Assembly: GCF_026262505.1 (NCBI RefSeq) | Contig: NW_026529257.1 | Location: 62,001-126,000 of the forward strand | Source of the DNA: Trichomonas vaginalis G3 | Taxonomy: Eukaryota > Parabasalia > Trichomonadida > Trichomonadidae | Direction of reading: 5' to 3' | DNA: 64,000 nt | Shown here: positions 9,309-18,382 of the stretch, in pieces | Numbering within the stretch: position 1 is the first letter of the stretch | Layout: each line of letters opens with the position of its first letter | Translations under genes and position numbers: made by a program | The notes under the pieces: generated by a model | What the model was told of the DNA's origin: nothing | Database searches by the model: none | The model's input: only the letters and a program-made list of their open reading frames with translations

Positions 9309-9357
9309 TGGTGAAAAAAGAGGTGAAAAAAGAGGTGACATCTCACCACTTCACCTA
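9309..9357. repeat. GGTGA/TCACC repeat block in Polinton A
   Basis: GGTGAAAAAAGAGGTGA followed by CATCTCACC and CTTCACC. This is the same palindromic design as the blocks at 217-275, 1150-1205 and 1337-1386 around the KilA-N gene. It lies between two convergently placed or tandem genes, so a transcription-end or binding role is possible. Confidence 0.5.
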
Positions 9358-9443
9358 AATTTATTTTTGTGCTATGTTTCATACGTGTGAGGGTGGTGAT
9401 ATCATAATTTTTAAGTTACTGAAATTTTTTATTTTGGATGTAA

Positions 9444-9726
9444 ATGACAGAACAAAACAACTCATTCGAATTCCACAGTATAAAAACATACATTTAAACA
9501 TTTATTCTTCCTTCCTGAGCATAACATGTTCTTTCAAATACATCCGAGACCAGTTGACTTTTCATTGACTGTGTATAAAGATAGAAATAGTTATATCATT
9601 AAACCATACGATGACGAAGGTAAGTTATGTAAATTGTACGTTAAGAAGTTAGAGAAAGTTTATGGCTTCAAGTATGACTACAATAGGGTTAACACTGATG
9701 ATGAAGATATTGAGGAAAATTTATGA
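9444..9726 (+). pseudogene. Terminal-region gene of Polinton A, fossil homologue of 55756-56091
   Basis: The start at 9444 (MTEQNNSFEFHS) follows TTTTATTTTGGATGTAA, the same box as the Polinton C gene at 56091. The following segment (SLTVYKDRNSYIIKPYDDEG) aligns with SLSIYDNKHNGRYIKAIDTN of that gene, and both end with an Asp-rich tail. It is broken about once or twice. It is the gene nearest the element terminus in both A and C. Function unknown. Confidence 0.5.
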
Positions 9727-9739
9727 GAACATTAGTGAA

Positions 9740-9950
9740 GTTGTTAGTGAGAACGATAGTGAGAACGTTTATTTTTACATTAGTGAGTTCGTTAGTGAAG
9801 TGGTTGGCGGCTTTGTAAATATTTAAGGTTAAGTTAGTGTTGTCGTTTGTGTTGTAAAATATACGTTAACGGTTTTGTAAAGTGTCAAATTCACAAGTAT
9901 TGCGTACGGAGGAACGCAGTGCCACAGTACCCAACATAACCATACTAACT
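9740..9950. repeat. Terminal repeat of Polinton A (right end)
   Basis: Read inward from 9950 on the minus strand, it begins AGTTAGTAT, then TTGGGTAC and GGCACTGCGTTCC, and continues alignable with the Polinton C terminus (55528 onward) for about 200 bases, up to the first gene. An AG start is usual for Polintons. The inner part is rich in GTTAGTGA words. Beyond 9950 lies ATGGTA, which would be the 6-bp target duplication if the far end were known. Confidence 0.8.
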
Positions 9951-9952
9951 AT

Positions 9953-10600
9953 GGTATAAATGAAGTTTTCGTTACTGATGGTCAAGGTAATATTAAAGTC
10001 ATAAATGGTTATAAATTAACTATATCTGATTATCCTAAACGTAAAGCATATAATGAACGTTATCCTATGCAATTTGATGAAAATGGAAAAGCTGTTAAAC
10101 AATACATTGGAGAAGGTGAAAATGGTCCAATGAATTCATACCGTCATAATCCATATTCTTATTTCAATGAAGAATTAAATGCTATTGAAGAGGGACCGGA
10201 TGGATTACCACGATATTCTAACCAGTTTGATGGTCAATATGCAAATATTAGACCTGAAATTTCAGCTAAGAAATTCTTTAAAGTTGCTTTATTCGATCCA
10301 GTTTTCGCAAATGTTAAAGATGAACTTAAACAGCAATTCCAACCAATTATAGTAGCAAGAATTGCATCAGGTGCTTTATCTCAAGCATTCAAAGATTTAA
10401 TTAAGAAACCATTATATCAGCAACGGGGTTTAACTTATGATTTAGTTAAGGAATCAGATAAAAGAAAATTTGAGAAATCAGATGATTATAAGAATGCAAT
10501 TAATGAATATATTCGGTCTATTAATTTCGATGAAACAGCTAAAAATCAACTTCATGAACAAATACAGGGAATAATAGATTCAAAAGTTCCAGCAAAATAA
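9953..10600 (+). pseudogene. Unknown Polinton B gene, cut at its 5' side by Polinton A
   Basis: An open frame begins at the A/B junction without an ATG and runs to TAA at 10600; the first ATG is at 10067. It encodes over 200 residues, mostly hydrophilic, with a segment PEISAKKFFKVALFDPVF followed by helices. I do not recognise the family. The missing start is explained by the abutting end of Polinton A. Confidence 0.55.
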
Positions 10601-10633
10601 AAGTTTAAATATATTTTTTTTATTCGAATATAA

Positions 10634-11302
10634 ATGAGAAGACGTTTCACTAGTCAAAAGAACACTAACGCAAAAGCAGAGATTACGGTTGGTTATAACG
10701 TAAATGATGATAAATCACGAATTATTCAAAATGTTAAAGTTAATGTTAGCCCCGAATTAACAAGGTCAGCAACTCAACCAAATTTATTAACTCGTGACTT
10801 ACCGAAGAATGAGGAGAATGAAGAAAACCATGAGAATGGAGACCCATTCATTTTATCTGAACCCGGTAAAGAACCCGTTGAAATTCCCACTTATCCAACA
10901 TACCCCCACCTCTTTCATCAAACATCGAGAACCCATATAAAAGACATTAATTCTGAATTAATGAAAATTTACCGTGATATAATAATTAATAATTATGATT
11001 CAATAATAAATTTAATTGATCAATCTGGTTTAATTATTTTACCTTATGAATCATTAATTCACATTATCGCCATTCTTTGTGATGTTCAAGATTCAGACGT
11101 TAAGATTCAATTTTTCATAGATGATGAGGTTTCATGCTGCGGAACAGTTGCAAAAATAAATCCTATAAAGGATATTAGCACAATTAAGATAACAAAGAAC
11201 GGAACAACAACTGAACTTCATTTAACATATAATGATATTTATAATAAAATAGTTGATGAATATAAAATATCACTTGAAAAATTCTTTGTTAAGGCTATTT
11301 AA
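10634..11302 (+). CDS. Unknown Polinton protein with CCG motif (B copy)
   Basis: A 222-residue protein with a disordered, Asn/Glu/Pro-rich N-terminal half and a folded C-terminal half. The C-terminal half aligns with the 204-residue protein of Polinton C (59098-59712): both have a helical LINLIDQ/LTNLISK segment, a D-x-E-x-x-CCG motif (residues about 163-170 here) and a short beta segment. Gene order next to the fibre is the same in both elements, so this is a conserved virion or assembly gene of unknown function. The ATG follows a TATTCGAATATAA box. The gene looks whole and ends 4 bases into the convergent gene. Confidence 0.65.
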   Translation: MRRRFTSQKNTNAKAEITVGYNVNDDKSRIIQNVKVNVSPELTRSATQPNLLTRDLPKNEENEENHENGDPFILSEPGKEPVEIPTYPTYPHLFHQTSRTHIKDINSELMKIYRDIIINNYDSIINLIDQSGLIILPYESLIHIIAILCDVQDSDVKIQFFIDDEVSCCGTVAKINPIKDISTIKITKNGTTTELHLTYNDIYNKIVDEYKISLEKFFVKAI

Positions 11303-11778
11303 TATTCAAGCATTAACATTATCGAATAATAATCCTTTGAATCATAATCAATAATAATTGACCTTTCACCAGTTTCTATCGTTTGTTTTATTTCTTTTTG
11401 TTCCCCACTATCCGGATCGGTCATTGTAATTGTTTTTGTTATAGTATCAGCTTTATCTTTAACTTCAATCTTTTTTCCATCAGGATATTTAAACCAAAAT
11501 TCCAAAAATTCGATATTGTCAATCTGTTCATATTTTAATCTATCAATTACATTTTTAATACCATCTGAAAATCTTATGAAATGGTCATTATATGGGTTTG
11601 ATTGAACTAAATTTGAATGAAGTGAAATATAACCTGTTGATGAATATGACACTGACTCATATTTTCTGAAAACACTAAAATTTATAACATGAATGAATTT
11701 CTTATTCGTTGAATTTATGAATTCTTGAGGTAATCTTATTCTAGTTTTATTTATCACTGGAAAATAACGCTTTACCAT
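11299..11778 (-). CDS. Small minor structural-type protein of Polinton B
   Basis: About 159 residues, from the ATG at 11778 (MVKRYFPVINKT). I prefer this start to one nine codons upstream because it follows TTTTTATTACGAATAAAAAT. It is beta-rich, with IEFLEFWFKYPDGKKIEV and a hydrophobic end (YSIMLMLEY) that resembles the ends of the other minor structural proteins here. It converges with the gene before it (4-base overlap) and diverges from 11799. The role is inferred from position between virion genes. Confidence 0.5.
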   Translation of the reverse strand: MVKRYFPVINKTRIRLPQEFINSTNKKFIHVINFSVFRKYESVSYSSTGYISLHSNLVQSNPYNDHFIRFSDGIKNVIDRLKYEQIDNIEFLEFWFKYPDGKKIEVKDKADTITKTITMTDPDSGEQKEIKQTIETGERSIIIDYDSKDYYSIMLMLEY

Positions 11779-11798
11779 ATTTTTATTCGTAATAAAAA
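11779..11798. promoter_or_regulatory. Compact divergent promoter
   Basis: Only about 20 bases separate divergent ATGs at 11778 and 11799. The sequence around TTTATTCGTAATAAAAA reads as a T-tract plus AATAAA-type box on both strands. This matches the layout at 57774-57789, 59073-59097 and 60716-60732. Confidence 0.5.
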
Positions 11799-12509
11799 AT
11801 GTCAATTATCAATATTATTTCGAATAATAACTGTGAATTAAATTTAACAGTTAGCGGAATTTATAATGTTACTCTCGTTTCTGTGAGTGGTAAATTTAAT
11901 CCCATTCTTTTAGACCCTTCAGATTATATATCATTTATTAAAGATGACCATGAAAAAACGTATGATATGTATATAAACAATGTGATAGCGAAATGGGATA
12001 TTAACACGATTTTAAGTTATTTAAATGAATCATTTATCGTATGGTATGAAGAAAATTTTAAATCAAAACCTGATAAACTTTTTGAACTTGATGAAATAAA
12101 TAACCTTATTAAATTTCCGCTGAAAATTAAATTTTGTACTCCGCATCTTCGTTCATTGTTGGGGATATTAAATTTTGAAAAAGATGTTGGGGATGTTTTG
12201 TATTCTGACACTGGTTCCAATTTCATTTTAATCAAATGTGATAAAGTTAATACCCCAATGAGATTTTCACATCAAACATTAGACCCTAACTCTTACCCAT
12301 CAATACAAAACATTTTATCCATCAACTTAAACATATTTTCTTTATCATATCCGTTTCAATTATCCGGGAATTCATTTATTCTTCATTCAAAAGATTTATC
12401 AAATATTAAATTTAGAATAACTGACCTATTTGATTGTGATTTAGAATTTATGAATGAAATATTATGGCAATTTCAAATAGAAAAAATAGCTGATGAGATA
12501 ACGGATTAA
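11799..12509 (+). CDS. Minor structural-type protein upstream of the fibre (B copy)
   Basis: A 236-residue beta-rich protein. Its end (LSNIKFRITDLFDCDLEF) aligns with the end of the 258-residue Polinton C protein at 59939-60715 (LKDMQFRLVDFQGEPVEL), and both lie immediately next to the fibre gene. A role as a minor capsid, penton or fibre-base protein is a reasonable inference. In B it runs with the fibre; in C it diverges from it. The gene looks whole. Confidence 0.55.
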   Translation: MSIINIISNNNCELNLTVSGIYNVTLVSVSGKFNPILLDPSDYISFIKDDHEKTYDMYINNVIAKWDINTILSYLNESFIVWYEENFKSKPDKLFELDEINNLIKFPLKIKFCTPHLRSLLGILNFEKDVGDVLYSDTGSNFILIKCDKVNTPMRFSHQTLDPNSYPSIQNILSINLNIFSLSYPFQLSGNSFILHSKDLSNIKFRITDLFDCDLEFMNEILWQFQIEKIADEITD

Positions 12510-12533
12510 ATATTTATTTTTAAATCATAATAA

Positions 12534-13222
12534 ATGATTAAACAACAGCAACCACAACAACTTAAGGCGCAAAGCGCCCAGGTCCTTCAGACCATTACAT
12601 ACGCCATATATGCATATAATTCAAAGACGGCAGAACAAACGCAAAGGTTGAAATATGGAGATTTGGAGATAGTATTGAAAAATGACCATTTCGAATTCGT
12701 TTGCAAAGGTGGTGCAGTGATATCAAATATAAAAGAAATTTTATTTATGAATTCAAAAATTAAAGGAATAACGGATGATATAACATCAATTCCACCAGAA
12801 GAACAGAGATATTACGCATTAAATGCATTTCCTAAAGTTTTGAAGATTGGAAGATTTAATTTAAATGAGGAATTCATAGAAGGTTTCCTAAACGACATAA
12901 TGAAGAAGGTGGATAAGGAATATGTGGATAGTGAGTTAAATAAGAAGGTAGATAAGGAATATGTGGATAGTGAGTTAAATAAGAAGGCAAATTTGGTTTA
13001 TGTTGATGAAAAAGATAATGAAATTAAAGAAAAGGTTGAATGGTATCATGAATGGACATTTGAGACTTTTAAAGTTAAAGCTGATACAGGATGGGTTTCA
13101 GGATGTTTAGACCTTAAAGCAGATAAAACTTATGTTAACGATGAGTTAGAGAAGAAGGCGGATAAGGAAAAAGTTATTTCATTCATTAATACTGAGTTAG
13201 CAAAGAAAGCTGATATATCATT
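12534..13222 (+). pseudogene. Tail fibre gene of Polinton B, N-terminal part
   Basis: The start at 12534 follows TTTAAATCATAATAA. The protein begins Gln-rich (QQQPQQLKAQSAQVLQTI), then shows a globular part and several KKVDKEYVDSELN-type repeats, as in trimeric phage fibre shafts. The gene is interrupted here by the Mutator-like element. The N-terminal Gln stretch holds a GC-rich double hairpin that is also found in the integrase gene. Confidence 0.65.
12566..12593. repeat. GC-rich double-hairpin mini-repeat in the fibre gene
   Basis: GGCGC-AAA-GCGCC (12566-12578), two bases, then GGTC-CTTCA-GACC (12581-12593). It is strikingly GC-rich in AT-rich DNA. The same core recurs in the integrase genes at 22491-22518 (inverted) and about 52135-52161. 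Confidence 0.7.
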
Positions 13223-13592
13223 TGTGTCATAAGACGAAATGGTGGAAGTGAGGTGAAGTCAAAAAGTGACATATATTTGGCCGGCTAAATTCCCCTTTAG
13301 TTTACATGTCAAAATTACAATAAATTAATTATTTTGCTTAGCAATTAGCTATGTATTAAAACTAAAATTATTACTATTCAATTCTTTACATTCAAATATT
13401 AAACAATTCAAATTTAATAACAAAGATATTACAATAAATAAAAAAAATGATTAAAAATGTCCCTGAAAATTTTCTGAAAGCTATCTCGTGTTTAGGTCTC
13501 AATTTTTTTTAGAAATAGAAAAAGATTGGATTTAACTTTCAAACATTATATATAGTTTTGTATATGGAAGCCTTTAAATACAAGTTAATGAT

Positions 13593-13742
13593 ATGGAGTT
13601 GTATTGCGAGGAAGAGGGAATCAAAGAAATTGACGAAGTTCCAGAATTTTATTCAACAATTCTTAATCAATTAACAAAAACTATACCGAAACTTATCTTA
13701 CCATCCAAATCAAATCACATTGCATACGGAATAAACATTTAA
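13593..13742 (+). CDS. 49-residue open frame inside the foldback element
   Basis: ATG at 13593 to TAA at 13742, starting MELYCEEEGIKEIDEVPEF and ending HIAYGINI. Most of it lies in the left arm of the large inverted repeat, and the right arm carries the complement. It may be a captured gene fragment or a chance frame. Confidence 0.2.
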   Translation: MELYCEEEGIKEIDEVPEFYSTILNQLTKTIPKLILPSKSNHIAYGINI

Positions 13743-14707
13743 TCTTTTACCATTAAAATTATATTTATACGTTATTTAATTTTTTTACGTCTAAGTTGAA
13801 TAGGATAATAGCCGAAGATATAAAGTAACTATAGTTTACAAGCTAAGGAACAAATCAGCATTGAAACTAAAAAATGCTGAAATATTATAATAAATTGAAG
13901 AAATACTGTGATAGAATACCTAGTTATACTAGATACTATTATAATATGAACTCATTTGTATTGAATATCGATAATAAAAAATCGATGAAATATTAAAATG
14001 AGAATAAATTAATAATGAGATTATAAATTAGAATTATTTCTCTTTTATTTAAAATAAAAACTTAGTTCTATTTAAATTCGATAAAGAAGTACGAAAAAGT
14101 TGTATTATACGTATGATGTTGCCCGATGTTTGGTAACACTATTGTAGAATATAAGCATATATGATAGAAAAGCAATATGCTTAATATCGAGTAATTCTAA
14201 TTTTTTACGAAATTATTCAAATACGTTATTTTTTAAAATGAAAAGATAAGCATACCATTATGCAGTAGTTTGCGCACATATACTATGCTGATGAAAGTTG
14301 GTCTCTAATTCGAAACTTGAGTCTGTCAAATTGACGTTCCATCTTATTTTAATCGATATTCAATACAAATGAATTCATATTATAATAGTATCTAGTATAA
14401 CTAGGTATTCTATCACAGTATTTCTTCAATTTATTATAATATTTCAGCATTTTTTAGTTTCAATGCTGATTTGTTCCTTAGCTTGTAAACTATAGTTACT
14501 TTATATCTTCGGCTATTATCCTATTCAACTTAGACGTAAAAAAATTAAATAACGTATAAATATAATTTTAATGGTAAAAGATTAAATGTTTATTCCGTAT
14601 GCAATGTGATTTGATTTGGATGGTAAGATAAGTTTCGGTATAGTTTTTGTTAATTGATTAAGAATTGTTGAATAAAATTCTGGAACTTCGTCAATTTCTT
14701 TGATTCC
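13617..14707. repeat. Large inverted repeat (about 360-bp arms, about 370-bp spacer)
   Basis: The left arm 13617-13982 and right arm about 14352-14707 are nearly exact reverse complements (for example GAAGATATAAAGTAACTATA against TATAGTTACTTTATATCTTC). A transcript across it would fold into a long hairpin. It sits wholly inside the transposon. Confidence 0.85.
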
Positions 14708-15061
14708 TTCTTGAAGCGTTGAAATTTCTTATTGACTCTCTTTTTATAACTTTTGAAAGAAACCGTAAAAATTGTGAAACATGCTTTTTAATAAAAACAA
14801 TTTTGATGAAAACCATAAATTAATTTAAAATTGAAATAAATTTTTGAAATCTATGATATTGAATAAAAAAATTTATAGTGTAGATATTGATATAGATATA
14901 GATGTTAATTTTAATATGATATTTGATAAAATTTTTTTTATCAAAACATACTGATAATAGGTTGACATGTAATATGATATTTTGCCTTGTAAATATATTT
15001 GGTCGGCAAAATAACCTAATTACTCTTATTTTGAGTTCACTTCCACCATTTCGTCTTATGA

Positions 15062-16528
15062 TAATTTGTTAATGAAGAAATAAAACAATCAGAGGTCTAT
15101 TTTACTCCACCATTTTTAAATTTTATGAAATCATCAGATAAAACCTTTGATATAGATTCTTTTGAATGGATATGTTTCGATGGAGTGACCATGTATTTAT
15201 TTTATACAGCTGGAGTGCTTTATTATTTTAAAACAAATGATTTTAAAAACTATGAATCATTGACTCCATCTGTTTTGAATCCTGATACACGAAAGCCAAT
15301 CATTAATCCAAGAATTTTATATGTTGAATATAATAACGGTAAATTTATGGGAATGATAACGGTTGGAGATGATTTTTACCCTTGTTATTCATTCGATTGT
15401 ATCCAATGGTTCAAATGTAATTTAAATCAAGATGCTAAATTTAAATATCCAAATAATCCTATTAGATGTGTTAATAATAAATGGGTACTAATTTATGAAG
15501 TCAATCAAATTTTCATTAGTGAGGATGGGATAAATTATTATATGTTTAGTATGATGTCATCAGATTTGGAAATTGATTATACAAGTAAGTGGTATTACAT
15601 TAACAACATGTATTTTATCCTACAAAATGATAAAATTTATAGATCATCTTCAATACCACAAGGTCAATTTGAACAAATTTTTCAAGCTGATGGAGACATT
15701 GAAGCTTTATGTTATGGATCAAATGTTTATGTTCTCGTTTCAGGTGAAATGGTCTATTCATATCCTGTAAGTTATAACAGACATATTTATTTATCACAGG
15801 ATTTATCAAATTGGGAATTGGTTTATTCATTCACTCCAAAACTTACTCGAAATTATAGATTTACAAATTTATTTTATATTGATGGGTATTTCATTGCTTT
15901 AGGATGTGGTGATTTAGTAAACATCAGTAGTGATGGAAGAAACTGGTCTGAAATCACAAAATTTCAAGATGTTAGAAAAGCAATTTTCAAAAATAATACG
16001 TTAATATTGATAACAAGACCAGTTTTAAATACTCACCCAAATTCAATATTATATAATAAATTCAATATTCATAATGGATTAAATACAATTCTTGAGATGA
16101 TTTACCCCATTGGTTCTTTATATACGTCAATGAACTCAACAAATCCAGAAACAGTTTTAGGTTTTGGTACTTGGGAACAGATTGTAGATAAATTCTTATA
16201 CTGTGCTAGATATTCAAAGCAAACGGGAGGTTCGAAGAAAATTACTGAAGCAAACCTTCCACCGCACACTCATACAGGAACTACAAACACAACAGGTAAT
16301 CATTCACATTCAATAACAAAAAGAGGTTATAGAAATCTTGCAGCAGGTTCGGATAGACAGGGAATGGATAGATATGATATTTCAAGCGACCCAGTAGATT
16401 CAAGCGCAGGTATTTTCTGTGGAACCACAGGAAATCATTCACACACTTTCACAACAAATCCAACAGGCTCGGGTGAAGATTATATGCCACCATTTATGAC
16501 TGTATTCGCATGGTATAGAGTTCAATGA
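15062..16528 (+). pseudogene. Tail fibre gene of Polinton B, C-terminal part with tail-collar tip
   Basis: The frame continues on the far side of the transposon; the first ATG is at 15125. A propeller- or beta-like middle (repeated ISxDGxNW-type segments: SFDCIQWF, SEDGINYY, LSQDLSNWELV, SSDGRNWSEI) is followed by a phage tail-collar-like tip. The tip starts MIYPIGSLYTSMN and has GNHSHSITKRGY, DISSDPVDSSAG and a final YMPPFMTVFAWYRVQ. Tail-collar tips form trimeric receptor-binding ends in bacteriophages. The tip DNA is about 90% identical to that of the Polinton C fibre. The middle has no counterpart there. Confidence 0.7.
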
Positions 16529-16623
16529 ACGCTCAATGTTTGTGAAACAAACTTTAGAACGGACTGAAAGTCCTGAGCTCCAAAAGAGCGAACGGCATAA
16601 TTTAAATTTTTATTTTAGTATAA

Positions 16624-16758
16624 ATGAAGATTCTACCATATGGTGTTATTGGAAGAGATAAAGATGGAAACCCAATATTTGATCCAAAGTTAAAATTAAA
16701 GTTACTGACAAGACAACAACTTGAAAAGTTGCTGAAACCAAAACAGGATGAAAAATGA
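16624..16758 (+). CDS. 44-residue protein with LLT-x3-L-x-K-L-L tail motif
   Basis: Starts MKILPYGVIGRDKDGNP after an ATTTTAGTATAA box and ends with LKLLTRQQLEKLLKPK. The tail motif is shared with the next two small genes (FKLLTKDELNKMMIK and PRIITREEIIKMMQEQ). It is too short for most gene finders but has the standard promoter box and clean ends. Function unknown; a short helical peptide recruiting a partner is possible. Confidence 0.55.
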   Translation: MKILPYGVIGRDKDGNPIFDPKLKLKLLTRQQLEKLLKPKQDEK

Positions 16759-16809
16759 GAAAATGAGAAAGAAAAAAATTTAAATTATGCAATTTTATTT
16801 TTATCATAA

Positions 16810-16992
16810 ATGACAAAATTAATTAAGCCAACTATTTCTAAATTAATGATACCAATGAAATCATTTCATGGAGTACTTATCCCAGGTTCTTCACAATTAG
16901 CCGGGGCAAGTGTTGTGACTCAAGGTGGAACATTAGCGAATCCATTCAAATTATTAACTAAAGATGAACTTAATAAAATGATGATAAAATAA
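16810..16992 (+). CDS. 60-residue protein with LLT-x3-L-x-K-M-M tail motif
   Basis: Starts MTKLIKPTISKLMIPMKSF after TTTTATTTTTATCATAA; the middle has GVLIPGSSQLAGASVVTQGG and the end is LLTKDELNKMMIK. It belongs with the flanking tiny genes. The 30-bp direct repeat that brackets the composite insertion begins at its stop codon region (16983). Confidence 0.55.
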   Translation: MTKLIKPTISKLMIPMKSFHGVLIPGSSQLAGASVVTQGGTLANPFKLLTKDELNKMMIK

Positions 16993-17012
16993 CTGATAAC
17001 AAAATTTTATTT
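16983..17012. repeat. 30-bp direct repeat bracketing an insertion, left copy
   Basis: An exact 30-base repeat (starts GATAAAATAACTGATAAC, ends TTTTATTT) occurs here and at 20861-20890. Between the copies lies the 3,848-bp KilA-N/helicase composite. The repeat covers the stop of the 60-residue gene and the promoter of the 36-residue gene, so the uninterrupted Polinton B would have had one copy joining the two genes. Confidence 0.8.
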
Positions 17013-17100
17013 CACTGCTACCATGTTACCATGTGCTACCAGGTTAATTAACTTCTCTTAAAAATGATGACAACATGACATTTTGACAACAGTTCAGGAG
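17013..17100. repeat. H repeat at the left edge of the composite insertion
   Basis: One copy of the H repeat (GCTACCATGTTACCATG, AGGTTAATTAACTTCTCT, ACATGACATTTTGACAACAG) lies between the 30-bp direct repeat and the KilA-N promoter. It lacks the outermost GTTATTCAATAATTA part seen at the ends of H2. Confidence 0.75.
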
Positions 17101-17153
17101 GAAGGTATTTATGAATTATTTTTATTTTTTTTATTTTGTATGTAAGAACAGAA

Positions 17154-17816
17154 ATGTCAGTCGAAGCACAAACGTTCACGAACAAATCTAATGGCGAAAC
17201 ATTCACAAAAGGCACTTATAATGGTATTGAAGTCTTACGTAGAGACAAGGATGGTTACATTAATGCAACAAAGATGTGTCAGCAGTTTAGGAAAGACTTT
17301 AGAAAGTTGTTGGAAAATAAGTCCTGGGAAGAGTATTATAAGGCGTTTTGTGAAGAATATAGCAACCGCCGGAATTCGGACTGTTGCTTTTTATACAAAA
17401 TTCATGCCGGAATTCCTGATGAAATCAAACAGGTTAGAGGAACGTATGTAGACCCAAGACTTATAAACTATATAGCAATGTGGGCTTCTCCAAAATATTG
17501 CATAGCAGTTGGAAAAATTATGGACTCCATAGACAAGAAAGTTCATGAGAAGTTGGATGAAGAAGAACTCGAAGATACAGTAGAAAATGCAAAACATTTG
17601 TTTGAAGAAGAAGTTAGAAAAATGCATGAAAAACAATTAGAACATGAACGTGAGATATGTTATGGTTATAGAGATTCTCCATACGAACTAGACCAATGGG
17701 AACAAGAAGATTTAAAGAGAGAATTTAGAGAATATGAACTCGCTAAGATAGCATTAGAAGCTGCAGAAAAGAAGTTAAAAGTTTGGGGTTGTTTTGTACA
17801 AAAATATTGTGAGTAA
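17154..17816 (+). CDS. KilA-N domain DNA-binding protein, copy 2
   Basis: 220 residues, differing from copy 1 (351-1013) at only about a dozen positions, most of them clustered around the segment CEEYSNRRNSDCC and the C-terminal part. The ATG at 17154 follows TTTTTTATTTTGTATGTAAG. Here the gene is directly followed by the conserved flank with the tRNA-like unit and then by helicase unit H2 in the same direction, so KilA-N and helicase may work or move together. Confidence 0.85.
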   Translation: MSVEAQTFTNKSNGETFTKGTYNGIEVLRRDKDGYINATKMCQQFRKDFRKLLENKSWEEYYKAFCEEYSNRRNSDCCFLYKIHAGIPDEIKQVRGTYVDPRLINYIAMWASPKYCIAVGKIMDSIDKKVHEKLDEEELEDTVENAKHLFEEEVRKMHEKQLEHEREICYGYRDSPYELDQWEQEDLKREFREYELAKIALEAAEKKLKVWGCFVQKYCE

Positions 17817-18070
17817 ATGAACCATTTATTTTTGGTCAAAGCTTCCACGAGAGAAAAGATTCCTCATTCGCTAAGGATTCCAAAAATGAAAAAATCATTG
17901 ATTTCGGCTGAGAAAAAACAGCAAAACCCTTCTTCCACGGGAACAAAGAAATAAAGAAGAAATAAAGAAGAAATAAAGTAAATTTTTTATTTATTCCCGT
18001 GGAAGATAGAGCACTTTTATGACACTTTTTATTCACGACAAACAAGACAAACAAAAAAATCAGAAAATAC

Positions 18071-18143
18071 GGCGCTGTCGCGGTTCGAACCACAGACCCT
18101 GACCCCTCCATAACACCACCTTAGACCACTGTGCTACGTAGCC
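18071..18143 (-). ncRNA. tRNA-like unit with pol III A and B boxes, copy 2
   Basis: Same sequence as the unit at 1648-1720: A box TAGCACAGTGG at 18126-18136 and B box GGTTCGAACC at 18082-18091, minus strand. The 17817-18194 stretch otherwise holds only the conserved KilA-N 3' flank. Confidence 0.5.
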
Positions 18144-18194
18144 TGTCGACATAAGATTTTATAAATTGCATATTTGACGTAAATTTATTTCCCA

Positions 18195-18307
18195 GTTATT
18201 CAATAATTAATTATTTTTGAAGAACTGAAGGTATCACTACGTCACCATGTATCACTCGGTTAATTAACTTCTCTGAAAAAATGAGACAACATGACATTTT
18301 GACAACA
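18195..18307. repeat. Left terminal inverted repeat of H2 (113 bp)
   Basis: Begins GTTATTCAATAATTAATT and ends TGACATTTTGACAACA. It matches the inverted copy at 20733-20845 along its whole length with few differences. The inner part is the H repeat found in blocks around H1 and H3. Confidence 0.85.
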
Positions 18308-18382
18308 GTCCTGGAAATTTGATGCAGCCCAAAAATAAAGTTAGTTTTAAAATTATTTTTATTTTTTTTTATTCCTATATAA

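Larger units (their letters stand above)
5797..9950. mobile_element. Polinton (Maverick) A, capsid end, fossil
   Basis: Parts from left to right: minor structural gene (-), Lys-rich gene (-), small genes (+), major capsid gene (+), a Pro/Thr-rich gene, a coiled-coil gene, a small gene matching 55756-56091, and a terminal repeat ending at 9950. The terminal repeat matches that of Polinton C over about 200 bases, with the same AGTTAGTAT tip. The element is badly broken, with roughly ten breaks in all, and is the oldest-looking Polinton here. Its right end abuts Polinton B; its left end is not recognisable in the window. Confidence 0.75.
13223..15061. mobile_element. Mutator-like / foldback DNA transposon inside the fibre gene
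   Basis: About 1.84 kb with inverted ends starting TCATAAGACGAAATGG and matching for about 25 bases. Inside lie further inverted words (TTACATGTCAA) and a large inverted repeat. The flanking nine bases (TCATTTGTG left, TAATTTGTT right) match at 7 of 9 positions, as an aged 9-bp target duplication would; 9-bp duplications are typical of Mutator-like elements. No transposase is present, so it is non-autonomous. It is more AT-rich than the Polinton genes around it. The 1.8 kb contains only the small frame at 13593-13742. Confidence 0.65.

Noticed and set aside
13223-15061. LTR retroelement or Polinton terminal repeats as explanation for the inverted repeats
   Set aside because: The ends are inverted, not direct, with a 9-bp-type flank duplication and no reverse transcriptase, polymerase or integrase inside.
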